Shown here in pieces: positions 24,605-33,839 of a stretch of 64,000 nucleotides of DNA. Made by a program: the position numbers and the translations under genes. The stretch spans positions 1 to 64,000 of the forward strand of contig NZ_JAUXOV010000055.1 of the NCBI RefSeq assembly GCF_030684215.1. Direction: 5' to 3'. The notes beneath the pieces were generated by a model. The model worked only from the letters and a program-made list of their open reading frames with translations, made no database searches and was not told the DNA's origin. Position 1 is the first letter of the stretch, and each line of letters begins with the position of its first letter. Origin of the DNA: Pseudotabrizicola sp. (lineage in GTDB: Bacteria; Pseudomonadota; Alphaproteobacteria; Rhodobacterales; Rhodobacteraceae).

Positions 24605-24652
24605 TTGACCCCGTTGGAGCAGGGTTCTAGATTAACCCAGCAAATTCGTCAA
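24605..24652. promoter_or_regulatory. Overlapping divergent promoters for heme receptor and hmuSTUV
   Basis: Plus strand: TTGACC (24605-24610), 17 bases, TAGATT (24628-24633) towards hmuS. Minus strand: TTGACG (24652-24647), 17 bases, TAGAAC (24629-24624) towards the receptor. The two -10 boxes overlap. The sequence GGGTT-N7-AACCC (24622-24638) covers both -10 boxes and could be an operator that switches both arms at once. No perfect ICE or Fur box was seen here. Confidence 0.5.
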
Positions 24653-24735
24653 GTATTGCACCGCGCCATCCAGCCCAGGGGCCACGCCCCCGCCAGACAT
24701 GCGACCACTGCCCATGTCAAAGCCCAAGGCCAAGG

Positions 24736-25785
24736 ATGACCGCCATGCTGATTTCCCCTGATATGATCGCTTTGATCACCCAAGCCCGCGCCGAGCGCCC
24801 CAAGCTGCGCGAGCGTGATCTTGCCGCCACGCTTGGTCTGTCCGAAGCGCAACTTGTCGCCGCCGAGGCGGGCGGGGCGGCCACGCGAATCGTCGCGGAC
24901 CCGGCGCGCCTGATGCCGCATATCTGCCAGATGGGCGATGTGATGGCGCTGACCCGCAACGAAAGTGCGGTGCATGAACGGCGCGGGGTCTACAAGAATT
25001 TTCACGCCGGCGCGCATGCCTCGATGGTGCTGGGCGACGAGATTGATCTGCGGATCTTCCCGCGCCACTGGGTCCATGCCTTTGCGGTCCGTGGTGAGAC
25101 GGATCAGGGGGTGAAGCGCAGTGTGCAGGTGTTTGATGCGGCGGGTGATGCTGTTCACAAGGTTCATCTGGGGGCCGGTTCGGATGCGGCCGCCTTTGAC
25201 GCAGCGATTTCAGATCTGGCAGTGCCCGATGATGCCCCGTTTGAAATCGCCGCCCGTGCCGCCCCGGAACCTGCCCGCATTGACGCGGCCCGCATCGACG
25301 CGCTGCGCAGCGAATGGGCGCAGATGACCGACACGCATCAGTTTCTGGCGATGGTGCGGCGGTTGAAGATGAACCGGCTGGGGGCCAACCGCGCTGTAGG
25401 CTCCACCTTTGCCCGCCAGCTTCCGGTGGATGCCGTGTCGTGGGCGCTGGAACGCTCTGCCGCCGAGGCGCTGAAGATCATGCTTTTTGTGGGCAATGAG
25501 GGCTGTATCCAGATCCATTCCGGCCCGGTGCAGCGGATCGAGCCGATGGGACCATGGCAAAACGTGCTTGACCCCCGGTTCAACCTTCATTTGCGCGCCG
25601 ACCACATCGCCGAGGTCTGGCTGGTCAGCAAACCCACCAAACGCGGTCCCGCGGTTTCGGTCGAGGCATTCGATGCCGAGGGCCGCTTGATCCTGCAAAT
25701 GTTCGGCAAACGCGCCGAGGCTGATATTGAGACCTCGGGCTGGGACCGGATGGCCAAGGGGTTGGCGGCAGAGGTGTTGGCATGA
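24736..25785 (+). CDS. hmuS: Hemin-degrading/chaperone factor HmuS/HemS
   Basis: The 349-residue protein has the duplicated HemS/HmuS/ChuX fold: first half with ALTRNESAVHERRGVY and LGDEIDLRIFPRHW, second half with FVGNEGCIQIHSGPVQRI and LDPRFNLHLRADHIAEVW. HmuS-type proteins accept heme in the cytoplasm and degrade or deliver it. AAGG-CCAAGG precedes the ATG. It is first in the plus-strand arm and overlaps hmuT by 4 bases. Confidence 0.93.
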   Translation: MTAMLISPDMIALITQARAERPKLRERDLAATLGLSEAQLVAAEAGGAATRIVADPARLMPHICQMGDVMALTRNESAVHERRGVYKNFHAGAHASMVLGDEIDLRIFPRHWVHAFAVRGETDQGVKRSVQVFDAAGDAVHKVHLGAGSDAAAFDAAISDLAVPDDAPFEIAARAAPEPARIDAARIDALRSEWAQMTDTHQFLAMVRRLKMNRLGANRAVGSTFARQLPVDAVSWALERSAAEALKIMLFVGNEGCIQIHSGPVQRIEPMGPWQNVLDPRFNLHLRADHIAEVWLVSKPTKRGPAVSVEAFDAEGRLILQMFGKRAEADIETSGWDRMAKGLAAEVLA

Positions 25786-26675
25786 ACCGCGCAAGGTTTG
25801 TTTCGGTGGGCGGGGTCCATGCCGGACTGACGGCGATGTTGCTGCTGTTGGCGCTGGCCACAGCAGCGCGTGCCGATGACGGGCCGCGCCGGGTGATTGC
25901 GGCGGGCGGATCGGCGGCAGAGATCGTCTTTGCGCTGGGTCAGGGCGACCGCCTGATCGCGCGCGATACCACATCAAGTTTTCCTCAGGCGGTGCTGGAT
26001 TTGCCCGATGTGGGCTATGTCCGCCGCCTGTCGCCGGAAAACCTGATCGCGATGGAGCCTGATCTGATTCTGGCCGAACATGATGCAGGCCCGCCCGAAA
26101 CCATCGAGATTCTGACCCGTGCGGGCGTGCCCATGGTCATCTTGCCCGAGGCCCGGACCCCGGCGGATGTGCTGGCCAAAATCGGTCTCACCGCCCAAGC
26201 GCTGGGTCTGCCAGAGGCAGGTGCGCAGCTTTTGGCCCGGACGCAAAGCGATTTGGATGCGGCGGCGCAAGCTGCGGCATCATTGCCCGCGCGGCCTCGG
26301 GTCATGTTTGTTCTGTCGCTGCAAGGCGGGCGCATTCTGGCGGCGGGCAGCGATACCTCGGCTGCGGCGATGATTGCGCTGGCTGGCGGGGTCAATGCTG
26401 TTGAGGGTTTTATCGGCTACAAGCCCTTGACCGATGAGGCCGCGATTGCGGCGGCGCCGGATGTAATTCTGGCGATGGACCGAGGGGGCGACATGGCTGT
26501 CGAGGCGGATGAGCTTTTGGCGCATCCCGCTTTGGCGCTGACCCCGGCCGCACAGCGTGCACAGGTGGTGCGGATGGATGGTCTGTATCTGTTGGGATTT
26601 GGTCCGCGCACCGGGGCAGCCGCGCTGGAGTTGAACACGGCGCTGCGGGCGGTCATTCCGGCGGGACGCGGCTGA
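25782..26675 (+). CDS. hmuT: Heme ABC transporter substrate-binding protein HmuT
   Basis: The 297-residue protein has a signal peptide ending near ATAARADD and a class III periplasmic-binding fold: VIAAGGSAAEIVFALG, LIARDTTSSFP, the heme-ligand-type segment PDVGYVRRLSPENL, and VNAVEGFIGYKPLTDEA. The Tyr in VGYVR occupies the place where HmuT/ShuT/PhuT use Tyr as axial heme ligand. It binds heme in the periplasm for HmuUV. Stop and next start overlap (TGATG). Confidence 0.92.
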   Translation: MNRARFVSVGGVHAGLTAMLLLLALATAARADDGPRRVIAAGGSAAEIVFALGQGDRLIARDTTSSFPQAVLDLPDVGYVRRLSPENLIAMEPDLILAEHDAGPPETIEILTRAGVPMVILPEARTPADVLAKIGLTAQALGLPEAGAQLLARTQSDLDAAAQAAASLPARPRVMFVLSLQGGRILAAGSDTSAAAMIALAGGVNAVEGFIGYKPLTDEAAIAAAPDVILAMDRGGDMAVEADELLAHPALALTPAAQRAQVVRMDGLYLLGFGPRTGAAALELNTALRAVIPAGRG

Positions 26676-27739
26676 TGGTGGCGCTGGACGCATCAAGCCT
26701 GATGGGCGACCGCGGTGCGCAGGCGCGCGTGACCATGTTGGCGCTTATGGCCGCATTGTTGCTGACGGGACTGCTCAGTCTGTCGCACGGGGCGTCTGGT
26801 GTTTCGCTTTGGTCACTGATTGAGGCGCTGACATCGGGTCAGGCCATGCCTGACCGAGACCGGCTGATCTTGTGGGAAATCCGCTTGCCCCGAATGCTGA
26901 CGGGCGTGCTGGTGGGCGCGTCGCTGGCGGTGGCGGGGGCGGTGATGCAGGGGTTGTTCCGCAATCCGCTGGCCGATCCGGGTCTTGTGGGCGTGGGGGC
27001 CGGGGCGGGCTTGGGTGCGGTGGTGGCGATCGTGTTGGGCGGTCTGGCCCCGCTTTGGCTGACACAGGCCGTGGGGTATCATCTGGTGCCACTGGCGGCT
27101 TTTCTTGGCGGTTGGGCATCTACGCTGGTGCTTTACCGGGTGGCCACGCGGTCGGGTCGCACATCTGTGGCGACAATGCTGCTGGCTGGCATTGCGCTTG
27201 GCGCGCTGGCCGGGGCGGCGACGGGGGTGTTGGTCTATATTGCCGATGACCGTCAGTTGCGGGATCTGACATTCTGGGGCCTTGGCAGCCTTGGCGGGGC
27301 GAGTTGGCCAAAGCTCTTGGCGGCAGGGCCGGTCATGGCACTGGCACTGGTCGCGGCCCCGTTTCTGGCGCGTGGCCTGAACGGTCTGGCGCTGGGCGAG
27401 GCCGCGGCGCATCACATCGGTCTGCCGATCCAGCGGGTCAAGGCAGTGGCGATCCTGACCGTGGCGGCAGCGACCGGGGCCGCAGTGGCGGTGGCAGGGG
27501 GGATCGGGTTCATCGGTATTGTTGTTCCGCATCTTCTGCGGCTGGCGACCGGGCCGGATCACCGCTTCTTGCTGCTTAATGCGGGGCTTGCGGGGGCGAC
27601 CTTGTTGCTGTTGGCGGATTTGATCGCGCGCAGCATCATTGCGCCCGCTGAACTGCCCATCGGTATCGTCACAGCCACACTGGGCGCGCCAGTGTTTTTG
27701 TGGATTTTGTTGCGGCGTCGCGGGCTGGTGGATCTGTAA
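26675..27739 (+). CDS. hmuU: Heme ABC transporter permease HmuU (FecCD family)
   Basis: The 354-residue integral membrane protein is of the BtuC/FecCD type with about ten helices. Hallmarks are IRLPRMLTGVLVGASLAVAG, MQGLFRNPLADPGLVGVGAG, GSLGGASWPKL and the final GAPVFLWILLRRRG. The start overlaps the hmuT stop by two bases and the stop is followed directly by the hmuV start. It forms the heme channel in the inner membrane. Confidence 0.94.
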   Translation: MVALDASSLMGDRGAQARVTMLALMAALLLTGLLSLSHGASGVSLWSLIEALTSGQAMPDRDRLILWEIRLPRMLTGVLVGASLAVAGAVMQGLFRNPLADPGLVGVGAGAGLGAVVAIVLGGLAPLWLTQAVGYHLVPLAAFLGGWASTLVLYRVATRSGRTSVATMLLAGIALGALAGAATGVLVYIADDRQLRDLTFWGLGSLGGASWPKLLAAGPVMALALVAAPFLARGLNGLALGEAAAHHIGLPIQRVKAVAILTVAAATGAAVAVAGGIGFIGIVVPHLLRLATGPDHRFLLLNAGLAGATLLLLADLIARSIIAPAELPIGIVTATLGAPVFLWILLRRRGLVDL

Positions 27740-28522
27740 ATGTTGATTTCGAACGATATCCGCGTGTCTTTGGGCAAAGTCCCGGTCCTGCACGGGATCA
27801 GTGCCGCAGCGCGGGCGGGTGAGGTGACGGTGATCGTCGGCCCCAACGGGTCGGGCAAAACCACGCTGTTGCGGGCATTAACCGGTGATGTTGCGTTTCA
27901 GGGCCGGGTCTGCCTGAACGGGCAAGATTGCGCCCGGCTGCGCCCGTGGGAACTGGCGGCGTTGCGCGGTGTGCTGCCGCAAGCCTCGGCGCTGGCGTTT
28001 CCGTTCACGGTGGCCGAGGTGGTGCGGCTTGGCCTGACCGTCGCCACCCATGCCAACCGTGCCGAACTTGTGGTGCGCGCGCTTGGCGCGGTGGATATGG
28101 AAGGCTTTGCGCGGCGGCTGTATCAGGAACTGTCGGGCGGGCAACAAGCGCGGGTGCAACTGGCGCGCGTTTTGGTGCAGGTGTGGGAACCAGTCGTCGC
28201 TGGTGTGCCACGCTGGCTGTTTCTGGATGAACCGGTGGCCAGTCTGGACATTGCGCATCAATTGGCCGTTGTGCGCCTGATGCGCGATTTTGCGCGGCGG
28301 GGCGGCGGCGTGGTCACGGTGTTGCACGATCTGAACCTGACCGCCATGGCCGCCGACCGGGTCTGGCTGATGGATCAGGGCCGACTGACAGGGCAGGGGG
28401 CGATGGCCGAAGTGCTGACCGATGCTGCGCTAGAACTCGCCTATGGCTGCCCACTGCGGGTGGGGCGTTTGCCCGCTTTGGGCGGATGGTTTGCCCTGCC
28501 ACAGGCGGCGGGTGTGGCTTAG
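27740..28522 (+). CDS. hmuV: Heme ABC transporter ATP-binding protein HmuV
   Basis: The 260-residue ATPase has Walker A GPNGSGKTT, signature LSGGQQARVQLARVL, Walker B LFLDEPVASLD and H-loop VLHDLNLTAM. It begins immediately after the hmuU stop codon and completes the importer. The last few bases overlap the 3' end of the convergent modC gene. Confidence 0.94.
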   Translation: MLISNDIRVSLGKVPVLHGISAAARAGEVTVIVGPNGSGKTTLLRALTGDVAFQGRVCLNGQDCARLRPWELAALRGVLPQASALAFPFTVAEVVRLGLTVATHANRAELVVRALGAVDMEGFARRLYQELSGGQQARVQLARVLVQVWEPVVAGVPRWLFLDEPVASLDIAHQLAVVRLMRDFARRGGGVVTVLHDLNLTAMAADRVWLMDQGRLTGQGAMAEVLTDAALELAYGCPLRVGRLPALGGWFALPQAAGVA

Positions 28523-29610
28523 TCGCGGTGGGTGGGCGCGCGGGCAACATGGTCGCGCGCCACGGACATGGATTTCACAATGGCATGGACGGCATCGCCG
28601 GGCGCAAGGTGCATCTGATCCGCCGCGCGCCGCGTGATGCGGGCAAGCAGGTCATGGCCCGCCACATCAATATGCACCATCGCCCCCGGCCCGACGCCTT
28701 GCACGATCCGGGTAATCACCCCGGCAATGATGTTCTGCGCGGACAGACCTTCGGGCCGAGCGCGCGACAAGATCACCTCATGCGCCATGATCCGCACGCG
28801 CACTTGCGCGCCCACAGGCCCCGAAACGCCCGCCAGATACAGCGCGCCCGTCGGTCCGTCCAACCGGGTCAGGCCATCTGACCCATGTTCGGCAATCGTC
28901 GCGGGCAGCATCGCGGCCACCTCGCGGATGCCCATGGCGCGCAGGGCGTCGGGGTCTGCCATCACTTGGGCGGTGCTGCCTTGCCGCACCACGCGCCCCT
29001 GTTCGATCACCACCATACGGTCAGCCAGAAGCTGCGCCTCGTTCATGTCATGCGTAACAAGGATCACCGGCATGGCCAAAGACGCGCGCAGGGCGATGAT
29101 CTCGGCATAAAGCGTCTCGCGGGTGGGGCGGTCCACGGCGGAAAACGGCTCGTCCAGCAACAACGCCTGCGGCTTGCGGGCAAGCGCGCGCGCTACCGCC
29201 ACCCGCTGCTGCTGCCCGCCCGAAAGCTGGGCAGGCTTGCGGTCTGACAGGCTGTGCAGGTTGACCAGATCCAGCAGGCGCGCGGCCTCGGCCCGGTCGG
29301 GACTGACCATAGCCACCATCACGTTTTGCGCGGCTGTCATATGCGGGAACAGCGCATAATTCTGGAACACCACCCCGACGCGGCGGCGATGCGTGGGCAG
29401 ATTGACCCCGGCTGTGGTGTCCAGCCATGTGGTGCCGCCCACCACAACGCGCCCCGCTTCCGGGTGCGAAAGCCCGGCAATGCAGCGCAACAGCGTGGTC
29501 TTGCCGGACCCGGAGTGCCCCACCAGCGCCAACAGTTCGCCCGGATCGACCCGGAACGAGATATCCAGCGCGATCGGCGTTTGCGCCTGTGCCATCACCT
29601 CCAGCGCCAT
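28519..29610 (-). CDS. modC: Molybdate ABC transporter ATP-binding protein ModC
   Basis: I choose ATG 29610 (MALEVMAQ), which overlaps the modB stop as TGATG; a longer frame from 29646 would run far into modB. The product is about 363 residues: ATPase domain with [24 protein letters not shown] and LLLDEPFSAVD, then a C-terminal Mop/TOBE domain (about 290-360; LSAQNIIAGVITRIVQG) that binds molybdate. ModC powers high-affinity molybdate uptake for molybdenum-cofactor enzymes. Confidence 0.93.
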   Translation of the reverse strand: MALEVMAQAQTPIALDISFRVDPGELLALVGHSGSGKTTLLRCIAGLSHPEAGRVVVGGTTWLDTTAGVNLPTHRRRVGVVFQNYALFPHMTAAQNVMVAMVSPDRAEAARLLDLVNLHSLSDRKPAQLSGGQQQRVAVARALARKPQALLLDEPFSAVDRPTRETLYAEIIALRASLAMPVILVTHDMNEAQLLADRMVVIEQGRVVRQGSTAQVMADPDALRAMGIREVAAMLPATIAEHGSDGLTRLDGPTGALYLAGVSGPVGAQVRVRIMAHEVILSRARPEGLSAQNIIAGVITRIVQGVGPGAMVHIDVAGHDLLARITRRAADQMHLAPGDAVHAIVKSMSVARDHVARAPTHRD

Positions 29611-30278
29611 CACGATAACCGTCGCCCGACGCGCGCCGACAACCAATAGGTCAGCGCGATGGTGAACAGGCTGATTGCCACCAGAACGGCAGACATGGTG
29701 GCGGCCCCTTTGTCATCAAAGCCCTGCACCCGGTCGTAGATCGCAATGGCGATTGTCTTTGTTTCGCCGGGGATAGAGCCGCCCACCATCAGCACGATGC
29801 CAAACTCGCCAAGCGTATGGGCAAATGTCAGCACCATTGCCGTCACCACCCCCGGCCATGCCAGCGGCAGGTCTACCCGCCACAGCGCAGCCATGGGCGA
29901 CAGACCACAGCAGCGCGCCGCCTCGCGCACTTCGACCGGAATCGACTCGAACCCGCGCTGCGCGGGCTGGATCGCAAAGGGCAGGTTGAAAATCACGCTC
30001 GCCAGCACCAGCCCCTGAAAGCTGAACACAAGCTGATGGCCGAACAGCGTTTGCCACAGATCGCCCAGCGGGGAATTGCGCCCGAAAGCCACCAGCAAGT
30101 AGAACCCAAAGACGGTGGGCGGCAGCACCAAGGGCAGCATCACCAGCGCCTCGACCAGCCCTTTGCCCCGGAATCGCCGATAGGCCAGCAGGCGGCCCAT
30201 CAGGACCGACACCGGCAGCAGGAAAACAACGGTCCACCCCGCCAACTGCAATGATAGGAAAAGGGCGGTCCAGTCCAC
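29610..30278 (-). CDS. modB: Molybdate ABC transporter permease ModB
   Basis: The protein starts at GTG 30278 (VDWTALFLSLQ), four bases after the modA stop, with AGGAG overlapping the end of modA as ribosome site. It has 222 residues with about five helices and the permease block EVREAARCCGLSPMAALWRV. The GETKTIAIAIYDRVQGFD segment is characteristic of ModB. A longer ATG start at 30326 would overlap modA and lacks a ribosome site. Confidence 0.93.
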   Translation of the reverse strand: MDWTALFLSLQLAGWTVVFLLPVSVLMGRLLAYRRFRGKGLVEALVMLPLVLPPTVFGFYLLVAFGRNSPLGDLWQTLFGHQLVFSFQGLVLASVIFNLPFAIQPAQRGFESIPVEVREAARCCGLSPMAALWRVDLPLAWPGVVTAMVLTFAHTLGEFGIVLMVGGSIPGETKTIAIAIYDRVQGFDDKGAATMSAVLVAISLFTIALTYWLSARVGRRLS

Positions 30279-30282
30279 GCGG

Positions 30283-31077
30283 TCACTCCTGCGGCAGGGT
30301 AAAGCCGTAACGGTCCATAATGTCACGGGCGGCGCGCGCGTTCATATAGGCATAAAACGCCTGCGCAACCTGCCCGGCGCCATTCAACAGCACCATGCGC
30401 TGACGCAGCGGTTCGTGCCAGTCTTCTGGGATCAGCGCAAAATTGCCACGCGCGGTCACCTCGGGGGCAAGTGCCAGCGAATAGGCGATGATCCCGCCCT
30501 CGGCGTTGCCCGACAGCGCGAATTGTGCGGCTTGGGAGACATTTTCGCCAACCACCAGAACGGGGTGCAGATCATCCCATATCCCTTTTGTGATCAACGC
30601 CTCACGCGCGCGCATGCCGTAGGGGGCGTGATCGGGATTGGGAATGGCAAACCGGGTGATCTGGCCTGCCGCGAGCATCCGGGCCAGACTGTCCAGCGCC
30701 GGATCAGGGGTCAGGGCAGACCCGGTCGGCACCATGATGACAATGCGGCCAAGGGCGTAAAGATCACCTGCATCGGGGGTAAACCCGTCGGCGTGCAAGG
30801 CTGCGATAAACGACTCATCTGCCGCCATGAAGATCTGGAACGGTGCGCCTTCGCGGATCTGGCGGGCAAAGTTGCCAGTAGAGCCAAAGGCCAGCCGCAC
30901 GTCCATACCGGTGTCGGCCCTGAACGCCGCTGCGATCTCGGTCAGCGCGAATTGCAGATCTGACGCGGCCGCGATCACCGGAATATCACCTTGCGCCTGC
31001 CCTTGCCCGGCAAGGGCAAGCGCTGCTGTGGCCGCGAACAGCGCGCGGCGGGTGATGGCAAGGGGCATGGGCAGCAT
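30283..31077 (-). CDS. modA: Molybdate ABC transporter substrate-binding protein ModA
   Basis: The 264-residue protein starts with a signal peptide (RRALFAATAALALAGQGQAQ). The anion-binding fold shows PVIAAASDLQFALTEI, FGSTGNFARQI and FMAADESFI, then GGIIAYSLALAP. The Ser of SDL and of GSTG are the expected oxyanion contacts. ATG at 31077 and at 31068 are both possible. It binds molybdate or tungstate in the periplasm. No modE gene or molybdenum-cofactor riboswitch was seen in the 80-base upstream gap. Confidence 0.93.
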   Translation of the reverse strand: MLPMPLAITRRALFAATAALALAGQGQAQGDIPVIAAASDLQFALTEIAAAFRADTGMDVRLAFGSTGNFARQIREGAPFQIFMAADESFIAALHADGFTPDAGDLYALGRIVIMVPTGSALTPDPALDSLARMLAAGQITRFAIPNPDHAPYGMRAREALITKGIWDDLHPVLVVGENVSQAAQFALSGNAEGGIIAYSLALAPEVTARGNFALIPEDWHEPLRQRMVLLNGAGQVAQAFYAYMNARAARDIMDRYGFTLPQE

Positions 31078-31157
31078 CCGGGGTGTTGTGGCTTGTCAAA
31101 CATATCGCGGGAAGTTGGCGCGACAGGCAAGCGCTATTTCCCTTGGGTTTTGGCCAC

Positions 31158-31997
31158 TTACGCCCGACCAGACGCCCCAAGGCCGCGAAAAACCGCTTGG
31201 GCCGCGTGCTGCATCGGATCATGCGTGTCTGTCAGAATCGCATTTCTGTCAAAGCGGTTGGCGTCGCGCGCCATCGCCGCGCGCAAAGCCGCGCCAAAGA
31301 CCATGCGCAATTCGGTGCCGATGTTGAATTTGGCAATATGGCTGGTGGCCGACAGTTCAGCGCGCTGATCGAACGGCACGCCGGACCCGCCATGTATGAC
31401 CAGCGCCACGTCGGTCAACGCTTCAATCGCGCGCAGACGGGCAAGGTCAAGCCCGTTGCCGGGGTCTTGCTGCAAATGCAGGTTGCCAATGGAAATGGCC
31501 ATGGCGTCCACCCCGGTTTCGCGGGCAAAGCGGGCGGCGTCTTCGGGATCTGTCCCGGCAGAGGCTGCGCCCCCGGCGTATCCGACAAAGCCGATCTCGC
31601 CTTCGCAACTGGCCCCGGCGGCATGGGCCAGTGCGGCTACGGTTGCGGTTGCGTCGATGTTCTCGGCCAAGGGCAGGTCTGATCCGTCAAACATCACCGA
31701 TGAAAACCCCGAGTCCAGCCCTGCGCGGCAGTCCGCCAGCGATGTGCCATGGTCCAGATGTGCCACGACAGGCACCGAAGCGCCTTCGGCCAGATGCCGG
31801 AACATCGCTCCCCAAACCGAAACAGGCATATGCGCCCGCGCGCCCGGTCCGGCTTGCAAGATCACCGGCGCACGTTCGGCCTCGGCGGCGGCGACAAAGG
31901 CGCGGGCGTCTTCCCAGCCAAGGCAGACCAGACCCGGCACGGCGTATCCACCTTTCAGCGCCGGTTGCAGCACATCGCGGAGCGTCACAAGGGTCAT
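31158..31997 (-). CDS. Class II aldolase of inositol catabolism (IolJ-like)
   Basis: The 279-residue protein is a class II fructose-bisphosphate/tagatose-type aldolase: PVVAHLDHGTS with the zinc His, SVMFDGSDLPL, CEGEIGFVG, VDAMAISIGN, VIHGGSGVP and FNIGTELR. It overlaps iolB (ATGA) and is last in the iolDCBJ operon, so it probably splits 2-deoxy-5-keto-D-gluconate 6-phosphate to dihydroxyacetone phosphate and malonate semialdehyde, the IolJ reaction. The family alone would also allow other ketose-bisphosphate substrates. Confidence 0.85.
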   Translation of the reverse strand: MTLVTLRDVLQPALKGGYAVPGLVCLGWEDARAFVAAAEAERAPVILQAGPGARAHMPVSVWGAMFRHLAEGASVPVVAHLDHGTSLADCRAGLDSGFSSVMFDGSDLPLAENIDATATVAALAHAAGASCEGEIGFVGYAGGAASAGTDPEDAARFARETGVDAMAISIGNLHLQQDPGNGLDLARLRAIEALTDVALVIHGGSGVPFDQRAELSATSHIAKFNIGTELRMVFGAALRAAMARDANRFDRNAILTDTHDPMQHAAQAVFRGLGASGRA

Positions 31998-32851
31998 TTG
32001 AACTTGGCCACCATATCCATGATGCCGGGAATGGTGTGCAATTGCGCGGCATGGGTGGGTTGAAAATACTGCTTCAGACTGCGCTGGCTTTGGCCACCCA
32101 GAATGGTGAAGTAATACATCTCATACCCCGGCAGCACGCAGCAGGGGTGATAACCGGTGTCGATCAGCACGGTTGAGCGGTTCATGATGTGATAGGCGTC
32201 GCCCGGTTCGTTGTCGACCCGTTGCAGCATTTGCAGGCCAGAGCCATAATCGGGCTTGAAGCGGAAATTATAGCATTCGTCATGGCGCGTCTCGATCATG
32301 CCTTCCCCTGTGCTGTCCAACCGGTCGGCGTCGTGCTTGTGGGACGGGAACCCCGACCAGCCGCCCGCACCCACGGTGTAAAGCTCGCTTACCAGCAGGC
32401 GGCCCACGCGGTCATGATAGGCGGCACCAAGGATGTGTTTGATCTTGCGGTGGGTTTTGGTGTCGTCCGACCCGTATTGCACGCGGTCGATATCAGCGGC
32501 GCGCACAGCAAAGGGGCGCAGGGTTTCTGCGAATCTTGCCCCGGCGATGAAGGTTTCCGTGTCGGTCAGCGCAGTGATCCGCGCGCCGGTGTCTTGCGGC
32601 ACATAAGCGCCCTCCGGCTCGCCATCCCACACATCCGCCCCCCGGTTGCCGATCGCGGCAAAGGTTTCGCCCATGGTTTCCACCGTGACCGTGCCCGTCG
32701 CAGGCACGATGCAGGTTTCATAGCCGGGGGTGCGGTAGGTAAAGCTTTCTCCCGCTTTCAGCGTGATGATGTTGAAATAGACCAGCGGCACAACCGCATC
32801 GTCCATATCGACGATGGCGCGGTTCTGGTTGTCATGGGGGGCGATGTGCAT
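31994..32851 (-). CDS. iolB: 5-deoxy-glucuronate isomerase
   Basis: From ATG 32851 (MHIAPHD), preceded by AAAGGA, the protein has 285 residues and matches IolB throughout: a bicupin with YFNIITLKAGESFTYRTPG, VSELYTVGAGGWSGFPSHKH, YNFRFKPDYGSGLQML and HPCCVLPGYEMYYFTILGG. IolB converts 5-deoxy-D-glucuronate to 2-deoxy-5-keto-D-gluconate. It lies 10 bases after iolC and is coupled to the aldolase gene. Confidence 0.95.
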   Translation of the reverse strand: MHIAPHDNQNRAIVDMDDAVVPLVYFNIITLKAGESFTYRTPGYETCIVPATGTVTVETMGETFAAIGNRGADVWDGEPEGAYVPQDTGARITALTDTETFIAGARFAETLRPFAVRAADIDRVQYGSDDTKTHRKIKHILGAAYHDRVGRLLVSELYTVGAGGWSGFPSHKHDADRLDSTGEGMIETRHDECYNFRFKPDYGSGLQMLQRVDNEPGDAYHIMNRSTVLIDTGYHPCCVLPGYEMYYFTILGGQSQRSLKQYFQPTHAAQLHTIPGIMDMVAKFK

Positions 32852-32861
32852 GTGGGTTCCT

Positions 32862-33839
32862 TTATCCGGTCGGGCCGGGGTGCTGGCCAAGAAAGCCGTC
32901 AAGTTCGGCAGTGGTCGGCATGGCAGGGGCGCAGGCCACGCGGGCGACCACCATCGCTGCAGCGGCAGAGCCGCGCAGAACGGCGTCTTTGACGGGCACG
33001 CCACTTGCCAGTGCTGCGATGAAGGTGCCAAGGAAGCTGTCGCCGGCACCAGTGGGTTTCAGGGCGGTGGTCGGGTAAATGCCGGTGGCAAATTCGCCCT
33101 TGGGTGTGATTGTTACCGCGCCCTTTTCACCCATCTTGTAGACCACGATTTGCGCGCCCTGCGTGATCAGGCTGCGCGCCTTGTCCAACCCCCGGTCCGG
33201 GTGCCCGGCCATGAAACCGAACTCTACATCATTGCCGACGATCACATCGCAAAGGGCGGCAGCACGCGAGTAATTTTGGGCGGCAACATCGGCGGAGGGC
33301 CAGGAATAGGGGCGGTAATCGACATCGAAAATAAGTGGCAGTCCCACTGCGCGGGCCAGGTCAAAAGCACGAAAGGCGGCACCGCGTGATGGTTCGGCGG
33401 CAAGAACGGTCCCAGTGGTGATCAGCGCGGAGAAGGGGGCGTAGTCAATCGCTTCTACGTCGGAAACAGTCATGGCAAAGTCGGCGGCATTGTTTCGATA
33501 TATGACTGATTGGCAGTTGTCTGCCCTCGTTTCCACCACGGCCAGTGAGTTGCGCGCCTCGCCCGCCACGGCGCGCACATGGGCGCGGTCGATGCCGTAA
33601 GCGTCCAACTGGTTCAGGCAAAAGCGGCCCACCGCGTCATCAGACACGCAGGTCACCAGCGCGGCGCGGCACGCTTGCCGGGTCAGCGCCACGGCAATAT
33701 TGGCCGAAGATCCCCCCAGCGCGGTTGTAAAGCGGGTGGCCTGTTCGATCTGTGTGCCGGGCGGGTCAGCATAAAGGTCCATGCCCGCCCGCCCGATCAC
33801 AAGGAAATTTCGCCCGGCAAGGCGCGCAAGATCGGCCAT
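32862..33839 (-). CDS. iolC: 5-dehydro-2-deoxygluconokinase
   Basis: The 325-residue PfkB-family kinase has an N-terminal LVIGRAGMDLYADPPG and FTTALGGSSANIAVALTR, typical of IolC, a D-Y-R-P-Y-S-W segment, and the catalytic GAGDSFLGTF near residue 273. It phosphorylates 2-deoxy-5-keto-gluconate at C6. Its start codon overlaps the iolD stop (TGATG). Confidence 0.94.
   Translation of the reverse strand: MADLARLAGRNFLVIGRAGMDLYADPPGTQIEQATRFTTALGGSSANIAVALTRQACRAALVTCVSDDAVGRFCLNQLDAYGIDRAHVRAVAGEARNSLAVVETRADNCQSVIYRNNAADFAMTVSDVEAIDYAPFSALITTGTVLAAEPSRGAAFRAFDLARAVGLPLIFDVDYRPYSWPSADVAAQNYSRAAALCDVIVGNDVEFGFMAGHPDRGLDKARSLITQGAQIVVYKMGEKGAVTITPKGEFATGIYPTTALKPTGAGDSFLGTFIAALASGVPVKDAVLRGSAAAAMVVARVACAPAMPTTAELDGFLGQHPGPTG

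Noticed and set aside
24622-24638. GGGTT-N7-AACCC as a Fur or ICE box
   Set aside because: It lacks the Fur 19-mer pattern and the TTTAGAA/TTCTAAA arms. It is reported only as an unassigned candidate operator.
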